DNA of 64,000 nucleotides from Arthrobacter sp. Soc17.1.1.1. GTDB taxonomy: Bacteria > Actinomycetota > Actinomycetes > Actinomycetales > Micrococcaceae. The DNA is taken from positions 1,984,001 to 2,048,000 of the forward strand of contig NZ_JBAJII010000001.1 of NCBI RefSeq assembly GCF_036867195.1, given 5' to 3'. Below are positions 8,128 to 17,631 of this stretch, piece by piece. A model generated the notes under the pieces. It saw nothing but the letters and a program-made list of their open reading frames with translations, was not told the DNA's origin and did no database searches. The position numbers were made by a program, and so were the translations under genes. Within the stretch, counting starts at the first letter, position 1, and every line of letters starts with the position of its first letter.

Positions 8128-9030
8128 ATGGAATCACCGCGCAGGTTCGACACGATCACGATCATCTTCAACCCGAACAGCACGGGCGATGCGCCGAGAC
8201 TCGCCGAGGGACTCCGGGACGAACTGGTGCCGGCCCTGCCGGACACCGAGGTGCTGCTCACCCCCACCGACCATGCCGGTCATGCCATCGATCTCGCCCG
8301 TGAGGCCGCACTGTCCGGCAACGCCCTGGTCGTCTCGGTCAGCGGTGACGGCGGGTACAACGAGGTGGTCAACGGTGCCATGGCCAGCGGAGCCGAGGAC
8401 GTCGTCTGCGCCGTCCTGGCGGCCGGGAACGCCAACGACCACAGCCGCGTCACGGGACGCAAGCCGCTCGGCGAGGCCATCGTCGAGGGGCAGGTGCGCA
8501 GGATCGACCTGCTCCGCATCAGCATCGCCGGGACGGACGCCGTGCCCGCCGCGGAGCCGGTCCACGCGCATTCCTACATCGGCTTCGGTCTGACCCCGAT
8601 CATGGCGATCGATCTCGAGAAGGGCAGCAAGGGTGCCATCAAGGAGATGTTCTCCGTCGCCCGGACCTTTCGGAAGTTCAAGCCCTTCGAGATCCGGCAG
8701 AGCGACGGCGAGCGCCGGAAATTCGACAGCCTCGTGTTCGCGAACATCTCCCAGATGGCGAAGTACGCCACCCTCAGCGAGGCCGACGACCATCCCTCCG
8801 ACGGGAAGTTCGAAGTCGTCATCTTCCCCCACATGGCCAAATGGAAGATCCTCCTGACCGCCCTGCGCGCCTCCACGAAGGGCCTCGGTGACCAGCCCAG
8901 CTACTCCCGGTACCGCTTCTCGACGCTCAAGCCACTCCCCTACCAGATCGACGGCGAAGTGAAGGACGTCGCCGCGGGCACGGACATCACCATCGACAGC
9001 ATCCCCCAGGCCCTCGCAATCCTCGGCTGA
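8128..9030 (+). CDS. diacylglycerol-kinase-family lipid kinase
   Basis: A 300-residue protein of the DAGK/sphingosine-kinase/NAD-kinase-like catalytic fold. It shows IIFNPNS at the N-terminus and the glycine-rich nucleotide motif SGDGGYNEVVNGA near residue 72; many relatives have SGDGTLNEV, so the Thr is replaced here. A conserved GNANDHS-type segment and the IDGE near the C-terminus complete the family pattern. It probably phosphorylates a membrane lipid. The ATG at 8128 has GAAGG 8 nt upstream; an in-frame extension back to 7996 would run through the promoter and is not used. Confidence 0.82.
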   Translation: MESPRRFDTITIIFNPNSTGDAPRLAEGLRDELVPALPDTEVLLTPTDHAGHAIDLAREAALSGNALVVSVSGDGGYNEVVNGAMASGAEDVVCAVLAAGNANDHSRVTGRKPLGEAIVEGQVRRIDLLRISIAGTDAVPAAEPVHAHSYIGFGLTPIMAIDLEKGSKGAIKEMFSVARTFRKFKPFEIRQSDGERRKFDSLVFANISQMAKYATLSEADDHPSDGKFEVVIFPHMAKWKILLTALRASTKGLGDQPSYSRYRFSTLKPLPYQIDGEVKDVAAGTDITIDSIPQALAILG

Positions 9031-9062
9031 GGCACGAGCTAGCAGACCGGACACGCGTGGGG

Positions 9063-9082
9063 GTAGGGCCGAAGGCCCCTAG
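9063..9082 (+). promoter_or_regulatory. DosR/DevR-like box upstream of uspA
   Basis: GTAGGGCCGAAGGCCCCTAG is an imperfect dyad 70 nt before the universal stress protein start. It matches the box at 11202 at 17 of 20 positions. The sequence after both boxes is also alike: GAGGGTGCTC here and GAGGGATGCTC there, followed by a GAGGG close to the gene. Control by a DosR/OsdR-type response regulator is inferred. Confidence 0.5.
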
Positions 9083-9152
9083 GTCATCGGGCGGATTCCG
9101 TGGAGGGTGCTCTCAGCAGGTTCACGTTTCCGCAACCCGAGGGAGAAGCGCC

Positions 9153-9596
9153 ATGAGTCCCACCCCCGCAGCCCAGATCGTCGTCGGTGTGGACGGGTCG
9201 GGGCCGTCCATCGCCGCCCTGCGCTACGCCGAGAAACTGGCGCCCGCCTTCGACGCGAGTATCCGCGCCGTCGCTGCGTGGGACGACCCCGCCGAGTACC
9301 CCGCCTACATCCCGCTCGGTCGCAGCGAGTACACGGAGGTCGCCCGTAAGCAGCTGGACGAGGCCGTCACGGCCGCGTTCGGGGAGAATCCCCCGTTCGG
9401 GCTCGAGAAGGCGGTGGTGTTCGGGCACCCCGTGAAGACCCTCGTGCGGGTCTCCCATGACGCCGCCCTCCTCGTCATCGGCGGGCGTGGCCACGGCACG
9501 TTCCGGGGTCTGCTGCTCGGATCCGTCAGCAGCGCCTGCGTGGCGCACGCGCACTGCCCGGTCCTCGTCGTCCGGAGGGCGTCCGACCCGTCGTAG
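9153..9596 (+). CDS. universal stress protein (UspA family)
   Basis: A 147-residue single-domain Usp protein. It begins with IVVGVDGS and carries the ATP-binding pattern G-2x-G-9x-G-S in GGRGHGTFRGLLLGS, ending with CPVLVV. Proteins with this pattern bind ATP and are linked to survival under starvation or low oxygen. The ATG at 9153 follows a GGGAGAAG ribosome site by 5 nt, which decides against the upstream in-frame start. The DosR-like box upstream suggests induction by hypoxia or dormancy signals. Confidence 0.9.
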   Translation: MSPTPAAQIVVGVDGSGPSIAALRYAEKLAPAFDASIRAVAAWDDPAEYPAYIPLGRSEYTEVARKQLDEAVTAAFGENPPFGLEKAVVFGHPVKTLVRVSHDAALLVIGGRGHGTFRGLLLGSVSSACVAHAHCPVLVVRRASDPS

Positions 9597-9617
9597 CCGG
9601 CCCGGGTCCTCGCACGA

Positions 9618-11132
9618 CTACTTCTTTCGCAGTGGTGAGGGGATGTACTTCCATTCATGGCGGAATCGGGCTTCGGCGTCGAGGGCTGCCGCCTGCTCCA
9701 GGGCGTGCAGCCGGCCGTAGGTGAAGCCGTTCTCACCCTCCTGGAACGCTTTGCCGCCGATCCGCCGCAGCAGGTCCCGGGTCACCATGCTGTCCTGGTG
9801 CTCGCCGAGCACTTTCTGCAGGGCCTGCGCCGCCTCCGCGATGCGGGCGATCTTCTTGCGGCCGACCGGTGAGGCTGCCTCCGCCGCGTACCGCAGCCGC
9901 TTGGCGTCCTTCCGAGCCTCGTGCAGCGCAGGATGGTCGCCGACCCCCGCGCGGTGGTTCCTCGCGTCACGGACCGCCCTGCGCAGGCGCTTGAGGTCCC
10001 GGTTGATCAGGCCCGGGATCACCTGAGCGGCGGGGTCTGCTGCGCGGGGCGTCAGCGCGGGCGCAGCGACGAGGGCGTCGAGTGCGTCCAGGAGGCGGAA
10101 GTACCGTTCGCCGTCGAGCGTCTTGACGACCCGGGTGTGGAATCTCCGGTAGTCCCCTCCGAGTTCGATCTCGAGCCTGCGCTGCACCGGGCCGAGCAGC
10201 AGTTCGGGTGGTTCGTCGGCGAGCATCTGCTCGAGCCGTGCACGCATCACCTGCGCGTCCCGCGCCGCGCCGAGCACCCCGGCGAGCCACCTGAGGTCTT
10301 CCCGGAGGCGCCCTACGCCCTCGACGTCGTCGAGCAGGGCCCGGTAGGTCGCGAGGACCGACCTGATGCGCCGGGTGGCGACCCTCATCCTGTGGATGGC
10401 ATCGGAGCCGTCGATCCGCACCTGCGGGTCCTGCTGCTTCAGCGCGGCCACCTGCTCGCGCAGGTAGGCGATGAGGACATCGCCTGCCGGGCCCTCCGGC
10501 GAGGGCTCCGTTACCGTCACCGCGTCCGTGGTGACGCCGGTAGCGAGTGCACGCTCGAGTTTGGATCGGTGAGCGGCGGCACGGACGCCCGCGGCGGCGA
10601 CGAGTCCCGTCGCCGCGTCCAGCATGTCCCTGGAGCCCCCGACCAGCTCGATCTCCCATTCCCGCCAGCGCAGGCTGGACGGCTCGGGCAGGAGCGCCTC
10701 CGCCTGCACGCGGTCGTCCATGAACTCGGCGAGGACCCCGTCCTCACCCCGCAGGCGCCGCACGACGCGCCGCGTGTCCAGCCGGGCGACCGGTACCAGC
10801 ACGCGGTCCCTCGTGTGAACCCGGATCAGTTTCAGGAGCGGCTTCGGCACCACCGAGGTCCTGCCCAGCGGCGCGTGGTGTTCGTGGCGCTCGTCGGGAC
10901 CGGCCGGCAGCTTCAGGTGCCATCCGGCGTCCTCGCCGCCGGTCCGGCGCCGCAGCGTGATCCGGTGTGACGCCAGCCTCAGGTCCTCCGTGTCGAAGTA
11001 CTCGGCCTCGAGGTGGAACTCGACCGGCGCATCCACGCTTCCCACCCCGGGGACGTCCTCGAGTACGGGGAGCGGGGTGTCGTCCCCGACGTCGAACGTC
11101 CGCTCGATCTCCACAACAGGCTCAGCGCGCAT
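9618..11132 (-). CDS. CYTH and CHAD domain protein
   Basis: A 504-residue protein. The N-terminal CYTH (thiamine-triphosphatase/adenylate-cyclase-like tunnel) domain begins with the diagnostic EIER of the ExExK region and spans about residues 5-200. The C-terminal CHAD domain (about 220-490) is helical and rich in conserved His and Arg, including the IHRMRVATRRIRS segment. CYTH enzymes cleave or make triphosphates; CHAD domains bind polyphosphate. The pair therefore points to inorganic polyphosphate metabolism, fitting the neighbouring stress genes. TACAGT lies 5 nt before the ATG and there is no Shine-Dalgarno sequence, so the message is probably leaderless. Confidence 0.88.
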   Translation of the reverse strand: MRAEPVVEIERTFDVGDDTPLPVLEDVPGVGSVDAPVEFHLEAEYFDTEDLRLASHRITLRRRTGGEDAGWHLKLPAGPDERHEHHAPLGRTSVVPKPLLKLIRVHTRDRVLVPVARLDTRRVVRRLRGEDGVLAEFMDDRVQAEALLPEPSSLRWREWEIELVGGSRDMLDAATGLVAAAGVRAAAHRSKLERALATGVTTDAVTVTEPSPEGPAGDVLIAYLREQVAALKQQDPQVRIDGSDAIHRMRVATRRIRSVLATYRALLDDVEGVGRLREDLRWLAGVLGAARDAQVMRARLEQMLADEPPELLLGPVQRRLEIELGGDYRRFHTRVVKTLDGERYFRLLDALDALVAAPALTPRAADPAAQVIPGLINRDLKRLRRAVRDARNHRAGVGDHPALHEARKDAKRLRYAAEAASPVGRKKIARIAEAAQALQKVLGEHQDSMVTRDLLRRIGGKAFQEGENGFTYGRLHALEQAAALDAEARFRHEWKYIPSPLRKK

Positions 11133-11201
11133 AGGGCACTGTATACCTCGCCCGGGCGGCCGTCAGCAGGTTTCGACGGCCGGCCCCCCGTCCGCCGAAC
11201 G

Positions 11202-11221
11202 GTGGGGCCGAAAGACCCTAG
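11202..11221 (+). promoter_or_regulatory. DosR/DevR-like box upstream of a small gene
   Basis: GTGGGGCCGAAAGACCCTAG matches the box before uspA at 17 of 20 positions and lies 128 nt before the small gene at 11350. The region after it also resembles the uspA upstream region, suggesting a duplicated or co-evolved promoter. Confidence 0.48.
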
Positions 11222-11349
11222 AGGGATGCTCCGATCCGGTGCACACTTGCGGAACTCGAGGGCCGACACGAGCCCGGGGTCGACGAAGGCGCGCGTCGAC
11301 CACCACCGTCGGACCATTCGTCGCGCCCTTCCCAGCGAAGGACATCGCC

Positions 11350-11553
11350 ATGACCACAGAACAGTCGGAGGCCCGGCCCGAGAGTCTGCCTCCCACCGCC
11401 CCTTCCTCGGCGGAACGCATCCAGCGCGGCGCACCCACGCTGTCCGAGTCCGACCTCAAACGCCAGTGCGAGCGTCGCCGTGAAGCGGAGCGGAAGCTCG
11501 CCCTCCACATCCAGCTGTACCGCGAGACGCACCCGCTCCCTCTGAGTCACTGA
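11350..11553 (+). CDS. 67-residue charged hypothetical protein
   Basis: A short protein whose first half is Ser/Pro/Glu-rich and whose second half (about residues 35-60) is a strongly charged putative helix rich in Arg, Glu and Lys. No family is recognised. The ATG is preceded by a GAAGG ribosome site, a strong hairpin follows directly after the stop, and a DosR-like box lies upstream; together these support a real gene expressed as its own unit. A role in stress adaptation is only suggested by the shared box. Confidence 0.55.
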   Translation: MTTEQSEARPESLPPTAPSSAERIQRGAPTLSESDLKRQCERRREAERKLALHIQLYRETHPLPLSH

Positions 11554-11560
11554 TCCCTGT

Positions 11561-11594
11561 CCCCCGGCAGAACCGTTCACGGTTCCGCCGGGGG
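11561..11594 (+). terminator. hairpin terminator after the small gene
   Basis: CCCCCGGCAGAACCG and CGGTTCCGCCGGGGG form a 15-bp stem with one mismatch around a 4-nt loop, 7 nt after the stop at 11553. No T-run follows. Confidence 0.7.
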
Positions 11595-11616
11595 ACGGGA
11601 CCGGTAGGCTCCCTCC

Positions 11617-12045
11617 ATGGACGCCCGCCTCCACTTCGTCACCGTCGCCGCGCAGGACCTCGACGCTGCGCGGTCCTTCTACAGCCGGGGCCTCGGGTGG
11701 ACGCCGACGCTCGACGTCCCCGACGAGGTGATCTTCTACCAGGTGGCCCCGGGAGTGCTCCTCGGGCTGTTCCTCGCCGGCAAGTTCGCCCAGGACCTCG
11801 GGCTCGATGCCGCACCGGTGCCGTCGGGCATCGTGCTGTCCCACAACGTCGACGGCCCCGAGGAGGTCCGCGCCGTCGTCGCTGCGATGACGCGCGCAGG
11901 CGGCACCGCTGTCCAGGAGCCGCAGGAGAGCGCCTTCGGCGGCATCTTCCGCGGGCTCGTGCGCGACCCGAACGGGATCGTGTGGGAGATCGCCCATAAT
12001 CCCGGGTGGCAGATCCTCGACGACGGCACGGTCACCCTGCGCTGA
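11617..12045 (+). CDS. VOC-superfamily (glyoxalase-like) protein
   Basis: A 142-residue vicinal-oxygen-chelate fold protein. It begins with LHFVTVAAQDLDAARSFY and ends with a second beta-alpha-beta module containing VRDPNGIVWEIAHNP, as in glyoxalase and bleomycin-resistance relatives. Metal-ligand positions are plausible at the first His and the late Glu, but the activity is not known. TAGGCT ends exactly 6 nt before the ATG and no ribosome site is visible, so the message is probably leaderless. Confidence 0.85.
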   Translation: MDARLHFVTVAAQDLDAARSFYSRGLGWTPTLDVPDEVIFYQVAPGVLLGLFLAGKFAQDLGLDAAPVPSGIVLSHNVDGPEEVRAVVAAMTRAGGTAVQEPQESAFGGIFRGLVRDPNGIVWEIAHNPGWQILDDGTVTLR

Positions 12046-12132
12046 ATTGCGCCCCGCGACATTCCGTCCTGCCCTCGGCAATTCGCGCCGTGTCATATTT
12101 CTTTTTATTGGTCGACACCCCGGATATCTGCC

Positions 12133-12138
12133 TATAGT
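12133..12138 (+). promoter_or_regulatory. -10 element of the sulfur operon promoter
   Basis: TATAGT lies 7 nt before the first paired base of the riboswitch, so transcription would start at about 12145. Possible -35 elements are TTGGTC (12108-12113) or TCGACA (12112-12117); neither spacing is ideal. Confidence 0.5.
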
Positions 12139-12145
12139 TGTTCCA

Positions 12146-12224
12146 GCTTCAAGAGACGCGGTCGTAAAGCTCCGACTGGACCGCGCGCCAACCCCATGTT
12201 CCTGGGTGGTTCGGATGACGAAGC
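12146..12224 (+). promoter_or_regulatory. SAM-I/IV-type riboswitch candidate
   Basis: The leader RNA can fold like the SAM-I/SAM-IV clan. P1 pairs GCTTC (12146-12150) with GAAGC (12220-12224). P2 pairs CGCGGTC (12157-12163) with GACCGCG (12179-12185), perfect over 7 bp. The P2 loop contains AAGCTCCGACT, close to the AAGCCCCGGCT of actinobacterial SAM-IV loops. A CCAACC follows P2, where the clan has GCAACC, and P3 pairs ACCC with GGGT. A pseudoknot TCCGA (12171-12175) with TCGGA (12211-12215) ties the loop to the segment before GATGACGA, the equivalent of the clan's GGTGATGACC. The downstream genes are for sulfur acquisition, the expected target. No covariance search was possible. Confidence 0.75.
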
Positions 12225-12320
12225 GGCCTTCTCCTCGGCACACAGTGCTGGTCCGGTGCGGGCAAGAGCACTCCGAAAGGCACTCATCGTGAGCTGTACC
12301 GCCCTCCCCTAGCAGGATCC

Positions 12321-12348
12321 AGGCGCCCTCGGCGCGCCTTCTCCTTTC
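12321..12348 (+). terminator. leader terminator of the sulfur operon
   Basis: AGGCGC (12321-12326) and GCGCCT (12334-12339) form a GC-rich stem followed by the pyrimidine run TCTCCTTTC, between the riboswitch and the first gene. It is the likely regulated terminator. AGTGC at 12244 can pair either with AGCACT (12267-12272) or with GCACT (12280-12284), so alternative folds are available in between. Confidence 0.6.
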
Positions 12349-12419
12349 ACTCGCCCTTCAATTCCCTTCCGGTCGCACTATGCTCTGCGCTGCGCCGGAA
12401 CGCCTCTTGAGGAATTCCC

Positions 12420-14081
12420 ATGAATGCATCCGTAATTCGCCCTGCCCGAAATCGAAACCGCTCCGGACACGCCACCGCCCTTTCTGCGGTGGGTCTCCTC
12501 GCACTCCTGGCCGGCTGCGCCGGGCCGGCGGGCTCGTCCTCCGTCGCCGCTGGCGAGCCGATCCCCGGCGGCGTGCTGGACGTGTCCATCTCGGCCGAGC
12601 CGGGCTGCCTCGACGGCCACGGAATCTCTGCCACGCAGCAGCAGTTCCTCGGCCGCCTGATCTACGACAACGTGGTGACCCTGGACGAGAACGGGGACAT
12701 CGCGCCGTATCTCGCCGAGTCCTGGGACGTCTCGGAGGACGGCAGGACCTACACGTTCCACCTCAAGCAGGGAGTCACCTTCAGTGACGGCTCGCCCTGG
12801 AACGCGGAGGTCCTCGGGCAGAACTTCGAGCACATGAGGGACCCCGCCACGAAGTCGCCCCTCGCCGCCGCGTACATCGCCCCGTACGTCGACGGCACGG
12901 TGATCGACGAATACACCTTCGAGGCCCACCTCGCCTACCCCTACACCCCCTTCCTCTACACCCTCGCCCAGTCCTGGCTCGGCATGAACTCCGGCAAGGC
13001 CATCACCGAGTCACCGGAGACGCTGTGCCAGAAGCCGATCGGCACGGGGCCCTTCACCGTCGCCGACTACCGCCCGGGCCAGAGCATCAGCTACACGAAG
13101 CGGGAGGGCTACGACTGGGCACCCGAGTGGCTGGACGGTGACGGTGCCGCGTACCTCGACGGCGTCGAGGTCACCCTCGTCAGCGAACCCGTCATCCGCC
13201 ACCAGTCCCTCGTCTCGGGCCAGTACGACCTGACGGAGAACCTCGCGCCGCAGAACGCCTCGGCCGTGCAGGCCGACCCGGACTTCACGTACGAGAACCT
13301 CGCCCGGACCGGCAACCCGTACGTCCTCAACTTCAACCTGAACCGCGCACCGTTCGACGACCTCGCGGTCCGGCAGGCGTTCGCCGCCGCCGTGGACACG
13401 AAGGCCGTCACGGAGAGCCTCGGCTTCGGCACCTACACGCCGATCGACGGCTTCCTGTCCAAGGAGAGCAGGTACTACGACCCGACGGTCGAGGGCGTCC
13501 TCACCCACGACCCCGAGCGGGCGAACCAGCTGCTCGACGACGCCGGGTGGACGGGGCGTGACGGCGAGGGCTTCCGCACGAAGGACGGGAAGCGGCTGAC
13601 GGTCGAGGTCCCCACGGTGGAGAGTTCCACGCCGAGCCCGCTGCTCGTGCAGCTGCAGGGAGAGGCCCGCAAGGTCGGCTTCGACCTCCGGATCATCCAG
13701 CTCCCCCAGGCGCAGCTGACCGAACTCCGCTACGCCGGCGACTACGACGCCCTCGCCGGCGTCTGGCACACCAACACCACCGACGTCCTGTTCATCCGCT
13801 ACCACTCCTCCGAGATCACCGGAGAGCGGATCGGCCAGAACTCGTCCTACGTCAACGACCCCGAGCTCGACGCCCTGCTCTCCACGGCCCGCGAGGCCGA
13901 CGACGGGCCCGTGGCCGAGGAGGCGTACTCGAAGGCGCAGCACCGGCTGCTCGAGATCGTGCCCGGCGTGCCGCTCTACGAGAACCCGAGCCAGTTCGCG
14001 TACGCGAACACCCTGCACGACGTCGCCGTGGACACCTCCCACCCCGTGCCCGTGCTCACCTACGCCTGGAAGGCCGAGTAG
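12420..14081 (+). CDS. ABC transporter substrate-binding lipoprotein (SBP_bac_5 family)
   Basis: A 553-residue extracytoplasmic binding protein of the dipeptide/oligopeptide/nickel class. A signal sequence ends in the lipobox LLAGC, so Cys33 would be lipidated and anchored in the membrane. The mature part shows the family features YLAESWDVSEDGRTYTFHLKQ and a late YTPIDG...DPERA segment. The ATG follows GAGG. It is the first gene of a six-gene operon that encodes a full importer and two monooxygenases, under a SAM-riboswitch-like leader. The ligand is therefore more likely an organosulfur compound than a peptide, but this is inference. Confidence 0.9.
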   Translation: MNASVIRPARNRNRSGHATALSAVGLLALLAGCAGPAGSSSVAAGEPIPGGVLDVSISAEPGCLDGHGISATQQQFLGRLIYDNVVTLDENGDIAPYLAESWDVSEDGRTYTFHLKQGVTFSDGSPWNAEVLGQNFEHMRDPATKSPLAAAYIAPYVDGTVIDEYTFEAHLAYPYTPFLYTLAQSWLGMNSGKAITESPETLCQKPIGTGPFTVADYRPGQSISYTKREGYDWAPEWLDGDGAAYLDGVEVTLVSEPVIRHQSLVSGQYDLTENLAPQNASAVQADPDFTYENLARTGNPYVLNFNLNRAPFDDLAVRQAFAAAVDTKAVTESLGFGTYTPIDGFLSKESRYYDPTVEGVLTHDPERANQLLDDAGWTGRDGEGFRTKDGKRLTVEVPTVESSTPSPLLVQLQGEARKVGFDLRIIQLPQAQLTELRYAGDYDALAGVWHTNTTDVLFIRYHSSEITGERIGQNSSYVNDPELDALLSTAREADDGPVAEEAYSKAQHRLLEIVPGVPLYENPSQFAYANTLHDVAVDTSHPVPVLTYAWKAE

Positions 14082-15014
14082 GTGACGGTTCTCCGCCGCG
14101 TCCTCACGCGACTCGCGATCGGCATCGGCGTCCTCTGGGGAGCCGCGACGCTGACCTTCCTCGCCGTCTACCTGATCCCCGGCGACACCGCGCTGCTGAT
14201 CCTCGGCGGGCCCGACGCGCGGCCCACCGCGGAGACACTGGCGCAGGTCCGCGCCGACTACCTCCTCGACCAGCCCTTCCTCGTGCAGTACGGCAGCTAC
14301 CTCGGGAACCTGCTGCAGGGCGACCTCGGGCAGTCCTATCGGCTGCGCCTGCCCGTCTCGGAGGCCATCGGGCAGCAGATCGGCGCGACGGCGGCACTCG
14401 CGGCGGCCGCCGTCGCCGTCGCGCTGCCCCTCACGTTCGTCGTGGCGATCCTGTCCGCGCAGCGCGCCCCCTGGATCCGGTCGATCGTCTCCGGCGTCGA
14501 GGTGGTCTTCGCCGCCACGCCGACGTTCATCATCGGGTTCGCGCTGCTCATCGTCTTCTCCTTCACGCTGCGCTGGTTCCCTATCGGCGGGAATCAGGGG
14601 CCGGCCGCGCTGATCCTCCCGGCCCTCACCCTCGCCCTGGCGGTCTTCGGGACCCTCTCCCAGGTGCTGCGGAACGAACTCGAGGACGTCCTGGAGCAGC
14701 CGTTCATCCTGACAGCCCGCTCCCGCGGCATGCGCGACCTCCCGGTCAGGATCCGGCACGCACTCCGGCACGCGGCCATCCCGGTCATGACCATGTCCGG
14801 TTTCGTCGTGGCCGCGCTGCTCGGCGGGTCCGTGGTCGTCGAGACCCTCTTCAGCCGGCAGGGCATCGGGTCCCTGACCCTGGCCTCGGTCTACAACAAG
14901 GACCTGCCGGTCATCCTCGGGATCGTGCTCCTCTCGGCCGCGGTCTACGTCGTGGTGAACCTCGTGATCGACCTCCTCTACACGCTCATCGACCCGAAAG
15001 TGGTGACCGCATGA
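14082..15014 (+). CDS. ABC transporter permease (DppB-like)
   Basis: A 310-residue inner-membrane permease of the DppB/OppB family with about six transmembrane segments, the first at residues 10-32. The cytoplasmic EAA-type loop, ILTARSRGMRDLPVRIRHAL, contacts the ATPase. The GTG start follows the stop of the binding-protein gene without a gap, so the genes are translationally coupled. It forms a heterodimer with the next gene product. Confidence 0.92.
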   Translation: MTVLRRVLTRLAIGIGVLWGAATLTFLAVYLIPGDTALLILGGPDARPTAETLAQVRADYLLDQPFLVQYGSYLGNLLQGDLGQSYRLRLPVSEAIGQQIGATAALAAAAVAVALPLTFVVAILSAQRAPWIRSIVSGVEVVFAATPTFIIGFALLIVFSFTLRWFPIGGNQGPAALILPALTLALAVFGTLSQVLRNELEDVLEQPFILTARSRGMRDLPVRIRHALRHAAIPVMTMSGFVVAALLGGSVVVETLFSRQGIGSLTLASVYNKDLPVILGIVLLSAAVYVVVNLVIDLLYTLIDPKVVTA

Positions 15015-15918
15015 GCATCGCCTCACGCACCATCCCGCCCGCCGTCGCCCCGCAGGCCGCGCTCCCCGTCCGGGAGCCGGCACGGGCCGGGACGCCCAGG
15101 CAACGTCGGCGCCGGTGGCGCGTCCGCCCCGGGATCCTGCTGGCCTCCGCGTTCCTCCTGTGGCTCGCGGCGGCGGTCCTGACCCCGGGCCTGCTCGCTC
15201 CCGCCGACCCGTACGCCGTTGACCCCGCCAGGAGCTTCGAGGCGCCCGGCGCCGGCGCCTGGTTCGGCACGGACGACTCCGGCGCGGACAACTACACGCG
15301 GATCGTGCACGGCGCCGCCACCTCGCTGTACATCGGGGTCGGCGCGACGGCGATCGGTGTGGTCGGCGGGACCGCCATCGGCCTCCTCGCCGGGCTCAAC
15401 GGGCGGCTCGTGGAGGCCTCGGTGATGCGCTTCCTCGACGTCACCCTCGCCATCCCCGAGATCCTGCTCGCACTGGTGGTCATCGGCATCATCGGCGGCG
15501 GCACGGAGAACGCGATCCTCGCGATCGGTGCCGGCAGCATCGCCTACTACGCCCGGATCACCCGGGCGCAGACGCACCTCGTCCGGCGGTCGGGCTTCGT
15601 CGAGGCCGCCCGTACCCTGGGCCTGCCCGCCTGGCGGATCCTCCTGACGCACACCGTGCCGAACGTCATCAAGCCCGTCCTCGTCCTCGCGACCATCGGC
15701 GTCGGCTCGGCGATCGGTGCCGGGGCGTCGCTGAGCTTCCTCGGGCTCGGCACCCCTCCGCCCGCCCCCGAATGGGGCGCGATGCTCTCGGCCGGCCGCA
15801 ACTTCATCTCGAACGCACCCTGGATGATCACGTTCCCCGCCGCGTTCCTCGTCGCCACCGTGCTGTCCATCACCGTGATCGGCCGCGAGCTCCGTCGCCG
15901 CGCCGAAGGAAGGCTCGC

Positions 15919-15922
<4 letters not shown>
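15011..15922 (+). CDS. ABC transporter permease (DppC-like)
   Basis: A 303-residue partner permease. It has a cytoplasmic N-terminus rich in Arg, one transmembrane segment near residues 38-60, the DppC-type periplasmic lead-in with FGTDDSGADNYTRIVHGA, and an EAA loop FVEAARTLGLPAWRILLTH. Its start overlaps the previous stop by 4 nt (ATGA). It completes the membrane channel of the importer. Confidence 0.92.

Positions 15923-17627
<1,705 letters not shown>

Positions 17628-17631
<4 letters not shown>

Noticed and set aside
9057..9152. N-terminal extension of the universal stress protein
   Set aside because: It would run through the DosR-like box and promoter; the start at 9153 has a ribosome site and matches family length.
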